Part shown: positions 42,205 to 53,418 of the stretch, piece after piece
Layout: every line of letters starts with the position of its first letter
How positions within the stretch are numbered: the stretch's first letter is position 1
Assembly (NCBI GenBank): GCA_907165065.1
Contig: OU015550.1
Span: 5,057,501 to 5,121,500 of the forward strand
DNA from: Caprimulgus europaeus
Lineage: Eukaryota; Chordata; Aves; Caprimulgiformes; Caprimulgidae
Length of the DNA stretch: 64,000 nucleotides
Direction of reading: 5' to 3'
Translations under genes and position numbers: made by a program
Notes under the pieces: generated by a model
Seen by the model: the letters and a program-made list of their open reading frames with translations, nothing else
Told to the model about the DNA's origin: nothing
The model's database searches: none

Positions 42205-45200
42205 AGTTATCCCCTGTGTAACTCCTGTGGTCTCCTTTTTACATGCATGGTCAGACCCCTCTCCAGACTACATTTAGCCACTCTCCTAAACCTAGCTTTA
42301 GTCAATTCTCACAAAAAGCCACCCTTCCAGGCCCATTAATTGCTCAGTCAGCCTTGGCTGTAGCACAGCAGCCTTTTGTTCCAGCATCGCTCCAGCTGCT
42401 CCCACCGCCCCTCGCACACAGGAACCGTTTGACATAAACATTCCCAAACACACCTCTGGGGTCCAACAGCAACAGTGCCAGCACAAAGCCTCCCCCTGTC
42501 AGGCCAAGAGCCAGTACCTGGTACGCACAGCCTGCTGCTTTGGAAAGCCACTGTCATCTCATTGTTCCTTTGTGCTCCATCTCTTTGTATTTATGAGCTG
42601 CCTCTTGCCACAGACCGGCCAGGAAGCTCGCTCTGTGACCAGAACAAGCCTTTATTCTGTTTGCACAGCTCTGAGCAAAGGAAGGATGTATTTATTCCAA
42701 AACCCAGACCAAGGTAGCACAGTGATAACCAGAACACCACACAGGCAGGGAGAGCACTAAGAGAGGATGCTCAGCAACAGCAGTGTCAGCTCAGGTCTTG
42801 TAGATCACCAAAATGCTTTGGGTACCCTCTCTCCAAAGACAGGATCACAACAGAAGTGGCATTACAGCCCTGGACAGAGGGGAAAGAGAGCAGCAAAACA
42901 TCCTGGATGAGTGGCAGATGCATCTCCAGAGGCAGAGTACAGCCCAACATTTCCAGACAGAGTATTGCAGATGGAAAAAGCTTAAAACCACCAGCAGGGA
43001 ACTCACACAGAGGTTCCACAGTCACGTGGAGGCTTCTGGACCCTGTGCAGAGAGGACAGAGAACCGAGAGCGCACACTCCCATCCCCTCTGAATCTACCA
43101 GAAGAGCCAGTTCTGTCCATTGCTGCTAAATTAGAAGCAAGCAATTTGGGGGGAGATGGCAGAACAGCACTGGATCTGAGCTCTGACCACCACCTCAGTT
43201 TCTTTGCTGTAGCAGGTCAAATCCCAGCAGGAACCACTCCTAATGTTTGGTAAAGAAAGTGTGATCCACAGATTTTATTGCATGCACCATTTCACCGAAA
43301 GCCTTAACCCATAAATCTAAAGCAGGATTTAGATGTTATCCACAACTATGTACACATCATTCCTGAAGTTGGCTCTAGCCTGCTCTGCAAGAACATTAAC
43401 GTCTTCTGAGTGTTGACAACTTGCAAGGATTTGAGTCACTGCACTCATTATATTTGTGTTTTTCTTGAAGTCCTAGCTCCTGGAGACAAACCACCCTGGA
43501 GAATTTCAGCTTCCAACATGAAGGTGGAAAAAAAAAAATCTGCTCCCTTGATTGAAGGGAAAAACCTTAGACCTCACAAACCAAACCCAATGCCCATCAT
43601 TGTTTTAAGTTTCTTTTTTCAAATAAACCTCATTATTTTGCCTCAGGCCATCCTTACACCTTCTGAGTATTCAAAACCTGACAATTATGCAAATTCATCT
43701 GCAAGTCACCAGAAGTTGGTTCTTTCTGAAATCAACAGAGCTGACTTCATGTGCTATTCAAACAAGGTTTCCCTGGATGCAAGACATGGCCAGGGCCTCG
43801 AGATGTGGATTAGCAGCAGTTTCTTTTAGTATAAGTACAGCAACACAGAGAAAGAAAAAACATTCAGAGCTACAAATCAAGCACCTGCTTACTGCTGTGT
43901 GTGTTCCAGCCACCCTCCAGCACCGAGACAAAGAAGCCATTCGGATCACAGTCCTACATCACAGTTCTTATTTTGCCAGACAATATTCACAGGGGTCTGT
44001 TTCTCCTCTTATGCAGGCTGGCAAAATGTTAACCAAATATTTTTGAACTGCAAGAGGAACTGACATTTTAGGATATGAAAACAAGGAGGAAGGGCACAAA
44101 TTTGAGGACCTCCAAGGAACAGCATGCATACAAATAATAATAATAAAATGGTGGCTTTATAGTTCCACTTAGTTATGTTTTTTGAACAAGCACCTCAATA
44201 GCTTCATTGGTGGACACATGAGCAACTGCTGCAGCTCTGTAACACCAGATCAGGCTCAGATTCTTCTGGCAATGAAGAGCGACAGCAGCACAAGAAATAG
44301 AACAGGTTACAAGGGATGCATGGATTCAACATACTGGCAGTCTCAGACAGAGGTAAATGTGGTTTGACTGAACAATACAAGCATCAGGACACAGAACTGC
44401 AAAATTAATCCATTGGGTTACTGTCTTCCCATTATTTTGTTCGTGGTGAGTGCAAGATTTCCTCTATGTTACGCAGATCCACGCTTACAGGTGGTCTTCT
44501 AGGAGCACAGACACTACTTGGCTACCCTGCAGACACTGCTTTAAAGTGTCCCCTGTCTTTTAAAAGCAAAGTTTCCTCTGTGAGGGTTTCTGTCCCCTTT
44601 CTCAGCTAAGCCCTAGGGTTCCTGTTTTCACATGGATAGCTTTGATGTCTGATATTAACTACTCAGAAATCAAGTCAACACTGAAAACAGTTGACAGCTG
44701 CTCACAAGCTTCTCATGACTCCCTTGCTCCTCTCCTAGCACAACCTCAATCATGAGTTTAACTGCATGGTTGAGAGATCACAAGACTGCACAGGTTGGCT
44801 GTCTAGGGTTAGTTTTAGTTAAAAGTAGCTGTCTTATGCTGACTGCCCCCCACCTTCTGCAGAAGCCACAGGGCACGATCATATGATGGAATTACTTGCA
44901 ACAGCAGGAGTGAATGGAGGAGATTTGTCAGATATAACTCTTTTTAGTTTCTGTATATCCTTCTCCACACCATCTGCCCCTTACTCCTCCCTGAGGTACA
45001 AGCTTTTACAACTATTACTGCCTGGTCACCCCTTCCATTACCTGCAGCTCCTCTCCTCCCATCCCTCTGGTCCTTTGCTTCTCCACTGTAGCCTTGAATC
45101 CATCACAAACCTCCACAACTTTCACTCAGTGGGTCAAGTGCTTTGCCTTTGATGTTGCCCCAGTCAAGATAAGGAGATAGCAACACACACATTAAAGAAA

Positions 45201-45587
45201 ACCTAAACGAGTCAACTACCAAAACAAGACACTCCTTGGATGAACTGCTCCAGCATAGAGAAAGGTGGAGGATAAACACAAACAGATGTTACTCACACCA
45301 CTTACAGCCTGTCTGAAAGGCCTTCTGTGACAAAAGTGGTATAAACCTCTGAAGAGACTGAAATCAGAGGAGTGCCTTAGTGCTATTATCCATTGCTGTG
45401 TCTGAAATATGCTTAAATTGCCCGAGAATATACAGCCATTGAGAAAAAGAAAGACCATCAGCAAATTACTTTGCAATGTCTGCTGTGTGTTTTTTCTTGT
45501 CATTGAAGCAAGCTCCTAGCACTGGCCTCGTCTGGTACCAGACCTGACAGACTAATAGGCAGCTTGATGCAAACCAAGCAATAGTCA

Positions 45588-45655
45588 TGTCAGTTGGATT
45601 TGATGATCTTAAAGGTCTTTTACAACCAAAATGTTGCTATGATTTTATGTCCAGG
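45588..45655 (+). repeat. CR1 3' tail fragment
   Basis: GTTGGATTTGATGATCTTAAAGGTCTTTTACAACC, followed by a degenerate ATGATTTTATG end, is the CR1 3' terminus. Only the last 70 or so bases are recognisable. Confidence 0.8.
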
Positions 45656-46904
45656 AAGGAATACACAAACCCAGCAGTATTCTGAAGTTCTCTGCCACAT
45701 CATCATCTGCAGTACTCCTTAGACAGGGAGCAGGCAGGGAACTGCCACAGGCATCACTTTTCACACTAGTTTTTGTTGGTGTAAAAACTATGGAAGCCAG
45801 AGGTTGAGGGCAATATAATCTAGTAGGTTGGAAATATCACATATAGAGACTGCTTCTCCAGAGCATCAACATTTGTCTTGCTTTGATTTTGTACATTCCT
45901 CAGAAGTAATTTGCAAACCCTCAGAGCTTCTTGTGGACCCAACACAAAAGGTTCAGGGTGAAGATTTTCAGAGTGATGCACACACTCTGCAACCAGGCTG
46001 GTATTTCCAAAGAGGCTTTGTAAAAAGATGTGCAAGGAAACCCACACAGGTATGTTCAAAGAGCAGCTTTTGCTCTGTCATGTCATCATACAATGGATTG
46101 GATGCTTTTAGAACCAGCTTTTTCAGTCCACACTCTGAACAGAGCTTCTCCTAGCAGGTTTATCACGAAACTGAGCAGCTAAGGTTATTTTTTGTTTATT
46201 TTTAAAAGCGTGCACTCCCAATGCCATGATCCACAAGAGTCCAGCCATCACCCTGAACTCCACACAGAGCCTTTAACCAAAGAGCAGAGATTTGTAACCC
46301 AAGGGGGAAAACAAAAACAACAACCCCCCCCCTCCCCAAACACTGCCACTTGAGTGCTCCAGCGAAATAAACAGCTTGGGGAAAAGGTTAGGAAGAGTTT
46401 ACACTAGACATCCATATTTTCCAGGGACTCTGGCAAGGATAAAGCAGACCAAAGGCTGTATTTTCCAACTCAGCCATCAGTCCAGTGATTTCAGTTTCTC
46501 ACACTATGGATACAGCATTTCTCACTGCACACCTTCAAAAAAGATGCTGCTGGTGGAGTCTGCCTGGAGTACACAGCACTAGCTGCTATTACTCTGTTAT
46601 TTAATAGTGGTGATAATCTTAAAGAGTCTGTAAGGCTCCTGCTTTGCTCACAGATAATGTTACCATTATCTCTAGGCAGCTTCTACACAAAGCCATGTGG
46701 TTGGGGTCTTCCAGCAGCAACTTGATGTTGGGAAACGCCTTGAGGTTCAAGAACTTGAATCAAAACCTCTTCAGGAAGAGAAGACACATAATAAGCTGTA
46801 GGGGAACAGACCCGCCAGCAAACAGGGCAAGAAAAACCCCCCTACAAGGAGAAGTTTCCTACTAAATCCTAAAATTGTTCTTTGCCCTGAAATACAGGGA
46901 TTTA

Positions 46905-47075
46905 TATCCCTTGTAAAGCTCTCGTTTAATTCGTTATTAATTCTGGAGATTCTTGTTATCCCTATCAAATTTCTAATCCCTTTCTCAAATCCCATAAGCC
47001 AAGCACTCTTGGCTTCCACAATGTTTTGTGGTAATAAGTTCCAGAGTTTAAGGCACTGCCTGGAATCCAAGCACA
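46905..47075 (-). repeat. Old CR1-family LINE relic, minus orientation
   Basis: The plus strand reads TCTTGGCTTCCACAATGTTTTGTGGTAATAAGTTCCAGAGTTTAA, after a run matching the older CR1 subfamilies seen across archosaurs in reverse. More diverged than the other CR1 copies here. Confidence 0.6.
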
Positions 47076-47734
47076 GGGCTGGGAATCTGGCATTCCTGGC
47101 TCCACCACCACAGCCACTCCCCGCCGAGTGGAAGGGTAGCGGCTACGGATGATGCAAGAAAGTCCAGGTAGCATCACACATTTTAAATTAAAAAAAAAAA
47201 AAAAAGAGAGAAAAAAGAAATAAAACTGTATGTAGGGTGAATAATACAAAACATTTAAAGGCTGGTACACGTTTTTCAGGAGTGCCTGCATGACTTCAAC
47301 ACCCAAATCATTTGGGTACTTTTGAAGTTGTTACTCATGTTCTATTTCTATAAATTTCTCGTTATTCTCATGTTACACATACACTGCTCTCCTGAACCCA
47401 CATCTAGAACTGTAGCAATACCAGAATGGGATATGGTTTGAGCTTGGCCACCTTCTCTGTACTGCTCATGAGTCTGACAGATCTAGGTGAGGACCAGGAA
47501 AGCTGTTCCCGATACGTTTTGCTTCCAATGTTTATATTTATTTTTTTAAACATAAACATGAAAAAATCAAGCGTCTTGCCAAGTCTGGCCATCACCAGTG
47601 TCAAAGCATTAGTTTATTCTAGTGCTTTTCTCTTCTTCCTAAAGCTGTCACCTGCGGGAAGATGAATTAGTCCTTTTGTTTATGTTTACCATAAACAACT
47701 ACAGCATTTTAGACCAGGCACCAGACCAGGTTAC

Positions 47735-47852
47735 TCCAATTGAGCAGCCTGGTCCAGGGGCAGGTGCCTCTGCTCATGGCAACAGGGCTGGAACCAGATG
47801 ATGTTGAAGGTTCCCTCCAAACCCAAACCATTCTATGACTCTAGGATTTTAC
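47735..47852 (+). repeat. CR1 3' tail fragment
   Basis: TGAGCAGCCTGGTCCAGGGG, then GGAACCAGATGATGTTGAAGGTTCCCTCCAAACC and CATTCTATGACTCTAGG, match the CR1 3' end in plus orientation. Confidence 0.88.
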
Positions 47853-48199
47853 TATCAAAGTCTCTAGTCATGCCAAAGTCAGTAATCTACAAAATATCCA
47901 CATGATGATATTTAGGTACCACTTTTAAGAGCCTCCTTAGGTTCCTGCTACAGCTGAAGAGGAGAGACAGGTTAACCTAGCTGCAAAGCTAAGCAGAGCC
48001 TGCAATGAGGTGCAATGAAAACTTCCTCGTGTCAAGTGCTGGCTTCCTTTGATTCTGAGGATTCACTGACCTGTCTCCACAAGTCTTCAGGATTTCTGCA
48101 AGCCCATGGTCACATCCCACCTCCCAAACTCTTTTCCCGTTTGACAATCTTTAAAACGAACTTGATCACAGCAGATGCACCTATAACAATGAAAAGCAT

Positions 48200-48216
48200 G
48201 GGGGGGGGGGGGGGGG
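48200..48216. repeat. Homopolymer G17
   Basis: Seventeen consecutive G on the plus strand, followed by an A-rich run, about 0.3 kb from the CpG island. Able to form G-quadruplexes; the length may be unreliable in an assembly. Confidence 0.9.
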
Positions 48217-48275
48217 AAGAAAAAAAAGCTCATGCCAACATCCGTGTGTCACCAGGGCTCTGGGAGGCCTGAAGA

Positions 48276-48341
48276 GGTGCCCTGCCCGGAGGCAGAAGGT
48301 GCCCTGCCCGGCAGCAGAAGGTGCCCTGCCCGGCGGCCCTA
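48276..48341. repeat. 22-bp GC-rich tandem repeat, three copies
   Basis: Units begin GGTGCCCTGCCCGG at 48276, 48298 and 48320. The third diverges in its last eight bases. It flanks the CpG island on the intron side. Confidence 0.85.
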
Positions 48342-48479
48342 CCTGCAGCCGCTCTCGCTCCGCTTCCCGATGCTCCAAGTTTGTATCTTTTTGTTTTCCC
48401 GAGCTCCGGATCTCCAGGAGCATCAGCAGGACCAGAGGTGAGCCCGCGACTGCCTCCTCCCAGCAGAGCGGTCCTTCTT

Positions 48480-48960
48480 CCCGGCTGTAAGTACAAGTGC
48501 TGCTCTGACCCCCCCGAGCTCCCCCCCGGGGCAACTCCCCGCTCCCCCCCACCCCGCGGGCCGGTAACGGGGGAGCCGCTCCCGCTACCCGGGATCACAA
48601 ACTTCAGCAGCCGCATCCCCGCTCCCTCTCCGCGGGGCGCGGAGCCACCGCCCCCAACCGCAACCCCTACCTCGGCAGCAACCGGAGCTCGGCCCCGCTG
48701 CAGCGCCCGCGCCTCCGCCGCCGTTTAAATGGGCAGGTTGGGGCCCGGCAGGGAGCATGCGCTGCCGCGGGCGGAGCGGGGCCGCCGGGGAGGGAACGGG
48801 AGCGGGGCGGGGGGGGGGAAGGACGGGACTCCACCGCCCCGGGCCGCCCCCAAGCCGGGGAGAGCAGCCCCTCTGCCCCCGAGCAGCGCTCGCCCCCGGG
48901 AAGGGGCTGCCGAGCTCCGCTCCGCCCGGGGCTCACCCGCCGCTGCCATCAGCCTCGTGG
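48480..48960 (-). promoter_or_regulatory. SLC45A3: CpG island, predicted SLC45A3 promoter and exon 1
   Basis: A very CpG-dense block with GGGCGG/GGGGCGGGG boxes and an NRF1-like GCATGCGC at 48755-48762. On the minus strand an ATTTAAAC element (48730-48723) is followed within about 55 bases by a donor GCCGAG|GTAGGG, so a short non-coding exon ending at 48671 fits. Its position 18.5 kb upstream of the coding exons agrees with the long first intron of human SLC45A3. Plus-strand donors (GTGAGC at 48437, GTAAGT at 48486) leave room for a divergent transcript. Confidence 0.5.
48671..48700 (-). other. SLC45A3: Predicted SLC45A3 non-coding exon 1 (3' part)
   Basis: Ends at GCCGAG|GTAGGGG on the minus strand. 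About 30 bases downstream of the TATA-like element is the likely start. Entirely inferred from motifs. Confidence 0.35.
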
Positions 48961-49031
48961 GTCGGTCATTCAGTAGGGACGAGTCATTCATCCTAAATAA
49001 CTCACATTTATATAAAAAAACCCCAACCCTC

Positions 49032-49444
<413 letters not shown>

Positions 49445-49473
49445 TTCTTTTCTTCCCCCCCTCCTCCCTCTTC

Positions 49474-49738
49474 CTTCTTTCCGCTCAGAGAATTTACCCA
49501 CAGCACAAATACTTTCTTGTTTTGTTTGGGTTTACTAATCTATTCATTACTTGTAATGGCTTGGATTGTATGCAAATAGATTCCATGCTATGGGAAGCTT
49601 GTGACCTGGCCCCTGGACATTATTCATGGTAGATGACTGCTTAAAAATCACATGGTGTGTGCGTGCAGAGAGAGAGACACAGAATATACACACATACATA
49701 GAGCTAGACATTATATCAGTATCTAACTTATCTAGTTC
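49474..49738. other. Intergenic, no gene recognised
   Basis: A/T-rich sequence between the microsatellite and the next CR1 copy, with no motif that I recognise. Confidence 0.5.
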
Positions 49739-49739
49739 T

Positions 49740-50038
49740 CTGGGGAAGAACTGTTCACAAGGGCCTGGAGCAATAGGATGAGGGGTGATGGTTTTAAACT
49801 AGAAAAGGATCAATTTAGGTTGGATATTAGGAAAGAGTTCTTCAAGATGAGGGTGGTGGATCATTGGCACAGGTTGCCCAGAGAGGTAGTGGAGGCTCCA
49901 TCCCTGAAGATATTCAAGGGCAGGCTTGATGGGGCTCTGAGCAACTTGCTCTAGTGAAGATGTCCCTGCTTAATGCAGGGGAGTTGGACTAGATGATCTT
50001 TGAGGGTCCCTTCCAACCCAAACCATTAAATGATTCTA
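49740..50038 (+). repeat. CR1 LINE fragment with intact 3' end
   Basis: Runs from TCTGGGGAAGAACTGTTCAC through CACAGGTTGCCCAGAGAGGTAGTGGAGGC to GACTAGATGATCTTTGAGGGTCCCTTCCAACCCAAACCATTAAATGATTCTA, the full CR1 3' region. About 300 bp, 5'-truncated. Confidence 0.95.
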
Positions 50039-53000
50039 GCTAACTTATCTAACAATAGCTGAACAGAACCATGAGTTGAGGAAAAATGAACATTCTTATT
50101 CTACAGCCCTTGAGATGAAAACCTTTAGGAAGAACAGCCCTCCTTAAACATCTGCATCAACTTTTTTTTTTCATGTGTGTGTGTGTGTGTGTGAACAGTC
50201 ATGAGCAGAGGATAGGAAAAATGAGACAAGAATGCAGTTGACAAAACCAGCTGTTCTTAAATTAATGTTTGCAAACGCTCAGGCCAGTTCTTCAGCTGAT
50301 AGGTCATCAAAAGACTTGTACTAGTTTGTACTATTTAAAGATCTGGCCTTCTGTTTTGCAGTTTATTCATCCAGCTCTACTAGTTGCAGCAGCATTATAA
50401 AGATCTAGTTATTTTTAATGCTCACAGGGTCCCTCCTTTGAGCAATTTTGTAGCTCTCAAGGTCAAAAATCCCATTTCCATGTCACATTTCAGCTTGGAT
50501 CAGCAGGATAGTCTTGTTTTCACTGTCAGCAGCTGTTCCCTCCCAAAGTTTGCTGAAAGGACTCACCCTACATGGAAAAAGCAGAGAAGCACCTGCATTT
50601 GTTGTCATTTGAGCTGATGAGAACTCACTCGCTGGGGTGGCTGACAAGGAGAAATGACATTGCTGTTTCCTGCAAAAAGTTTTTTGGCACTCCAGATGCA
50701 GCTAGGAATTCACACACACACACAAAATCTAACAAAAAAAAAATCCCCACTGAAGAGCCAGGCTATGACTTAAGTTGGTAAAGTGCCAGAGTCCAAATTT
50801 GGGTGGGGAGAGCTGCCCCTGTTTTCTACTCAGGGAGGTTCACAAGCAATTAAATAACGAATAGTGCTGCCTTTTTCCTTTTTTTCCTTTCCTCGTGCAC
50901 TGGAGCATGTTGACTCTCACTGGGTGGATTCCCAAATGCTGGGTCTACCCTGAGCTCAAGGAGCTCAGCACTGCAGGACTCAGTGGTTAAACCATCACCA
51001 TGAACCTGAGTTTCCTATCTTCTGTTCCCAGCTCCAGCTCTGACTCACTGATCTTAGTTCAGGCACAAGCAGCCAGTGTTAAAAAGGAAATGGCAGGCTG
51101 TGGTGGTGGATTCTTCTGGACTGACACGAAGAGGAGGCTCTGCTCGTTTCACTGAACACCACACTGTGCTGGAACTGTTTCAACAGCCCTGGAGTTCTGT
51201 GAAGCTTTGCAAGTCAGAGAGCAAAACAGCAGCCTGAGCTCTTCTACGTGGCTTTTCTTTGCAGAACTTTTGCCCCTTCCTCTCCATAACACCACTGCTT
51301 TCACTTACTGCCTCTTGCTCATGATGGTTAAGTTCTTTGGGACAAGGCCATGCTATTTTCTAAGCTGACAGCAAGGTATTAGTCTTGCTTCTGCGTGCTC
51401 CTGTAACTCCTCCACCAACCAGCCAAGGATTTCAGAGCACGTTGTACATTTTCCTGTTGCATGGAGCTGTGCTCACGGCTCCTGAGGACCAAGTTCCCAG
51501 AAGCACTTTGGCAAGGGCCCAGTGACACCTTTTGTGGGATCAGCAACTCTGAAAATTTAGACCATAACCTTGGGCACCTAAACGTGCCCATAAGAGCCTG
51601 ACATGGTTTATACTACTGGTTTCAGGAGATCCAGTCCTGGGCTTATAAATAGGCACAATCATTTTGCTGAAGTAGGACTAGAAGGCTCAGAAAGAACATG
51701 GCAGGGTTGAGCCATCATGGGAATCTGCAAACTAGATTAATTTATCAAAAGGGGGAAACACGGAGTCAACTGCCATCTCAGCTGCTCATGCCCGATTAGA
51801 TCATAGCATAGATTTGTCCTGGACTTATCTAAATCTCATGTACCCAGCCAAGTGGAGCTTGTGGTATCTTCTAAATATTAACAGGGGTTAGACACCATCA
51901 CATGGGGCAAATAAAACAAGGAGCCAGAGAGCAGGAGACCATCTCAGCTTTACCCTGGGCACAGGGTGCACGGTGACAGACTCTTCTGCTGCAGCTCCAC
52001 AGAGAGAACACACAGTCATGAGCTCCTCTCCAGATCTTAATCGTGCTGCACAGAGGGATTTCATGGATGCTCTGATTTACTCCGGAAGCCACAATAGCCC
52101 CAGATTGGCCCAAGGTAGCTTTAAGCCCATTTTGTGCTTAATTACAGAAAACACGAGTCCTGAATTTAATTGCAGACCGTCCGCTGAGTCACAACACAAA
52201 CCTTTCGCTCCCTGTGAGCAGAGAAAATAAACTCAACCTCAGCACCCCACCCAGGGAGGTTAGGAGTGACTATTTACAGAGCACTCGGATACCAAGGTGG
52301 AAAAGTGTCAGAGAAACACAAAGGAGAAACACACTTAACGCTGCTTAGCGCCGTTACCTCCAGAACAAGGGTGGGAATTCAGGGTGGACGCTCAAGGCTT
52401 TCAGAAGGATCTTTCCTGAGAAGCTGACAGCCCCAGACCTCTCGTGCCAGTTGGGAGTGATGCTGCCAGCAGATGGACTTTGTGTAACTGTGTGTAATGC
52501 ACCTTTAAAGAGAAGGAGCCACTGGGACAAACACAAGCAGCGCCCGGCGGCTTTGCGGGGTGTTTATACTTGAGGTAGCCAGAGCAGGCGGCTGCACTTC
52601 AGGGCTTATCTTCGCTCTCTTTCTAAACAGGAAATGTATTTTTGTCTCAAGCATTTCAGGAGAAGCCACCAGGCTAAAAGTTTCAAAATGTGGGGTGCCA
52701 AAATGAGCATTTGAACTCCCTCATGAGACCAGGGACGTGGTGGGTGGGTACCCAGAAGGGCAGGGGCATCACCTCCAACCACAACAGGAGGAATATTTTC
52801 CATATCTGTTGGTTCTAGAGATAATGTTGGGAACATGGTTGGCCAGAAACTGCCAAAACCATAAAGCAATTAATTATTTTTTTAAAAATTGAGAGTCTCA
52901 GCACAAACAATCTCATGATTTTGGAGATTCTGCAAAGCCTGTCTCACGTTGGAAGGGCTGGATCTGGTTAGAGAGATTTCCTGGTTTGTAGGGAGATGGG

Positions 53001-53324
53001 GTCACTCTGTACCACTTACTGGATTCCGAGGCCTTTGCAGCCAAGCAAACAAACTTGCTCCCCTGTCAAAATCCTTATTGACACTGGAACAGCTCCCACT
53101 GTTTGCCACTTAGCATCAACGTTGCTGTCCCTGCAGGCGATGCAGAAGGGAAGAAGCTGTCGGTGAAGCTGTGCATGTGAGCGCTGCTGAACCGGGTCTG
53201 AAATCCGGGCGTATCTGCTGTGCTTACAGAGTGCAGGACAAACATTTTAGCATTCCCCCTGCTGTTCCCTGGGCTGTGTTCTTAACCTCTGCCTCTTCGA
53301 GCCAACCTCCTTTCCCTGTACACA
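50039..53324. other. Intergenic, no gene recognised
   Basis: No coding exon or transposon recognised. Contains (TG)10 at 50174-50193 and (CA)7 at 50711-50724. Open frames are short and unrelated to known families as far as I can tell. Confidence 0.5.
50174..50193. repeat. (TG)10 microsatellite
   Basis: Ten perfect TG units following a T-rich run. Confidence 0.95.
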
Positions 53325-53418
53325 GCATCTCGTGCGTGGTTGGCATCACGTGTGTGGTTGGCATCACGTGTGTGGTTGGCATCTCGTGTGTGGTTGACTG
53401 GCATCACGTGTGTGGTTG
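53325..53418. repeat. 18-bp minisatellite with repeated E-boxes, five copies
   Basis: The unit GCATCACGTGTGTGGTTG starts at 53325, 53343, 53361, 53379 and 53401, with a 4-base spacer before the last. Copies 2, 3 and 5 contain the palindromic E-box CACGTG. In copies 1 and 4 it reads CTCGTG instead. Confidence 0.95.

Larger units (their letters stand above)
30124..48670 (-). other. SLC45A3: SLC45A3 predicted intron 1, about 18.5 kb
   Basis: Lies between the predicted leader acceptor at 30124 and a donor (GCCGAG|GTAGGG) in the CpG island at 48.7 kb. Human SLC45A3 also has a long first intron before its first coding exon. Contents: CR1 fragments at 37.5, 45.6, 46.9 and 47.7 kb, a 31-bp tandem array at 36.8 kb, a MIR relic at 32.2 kb and simple repeats. 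No convincing additional coding exon on either strand. Confidence 0.5.
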
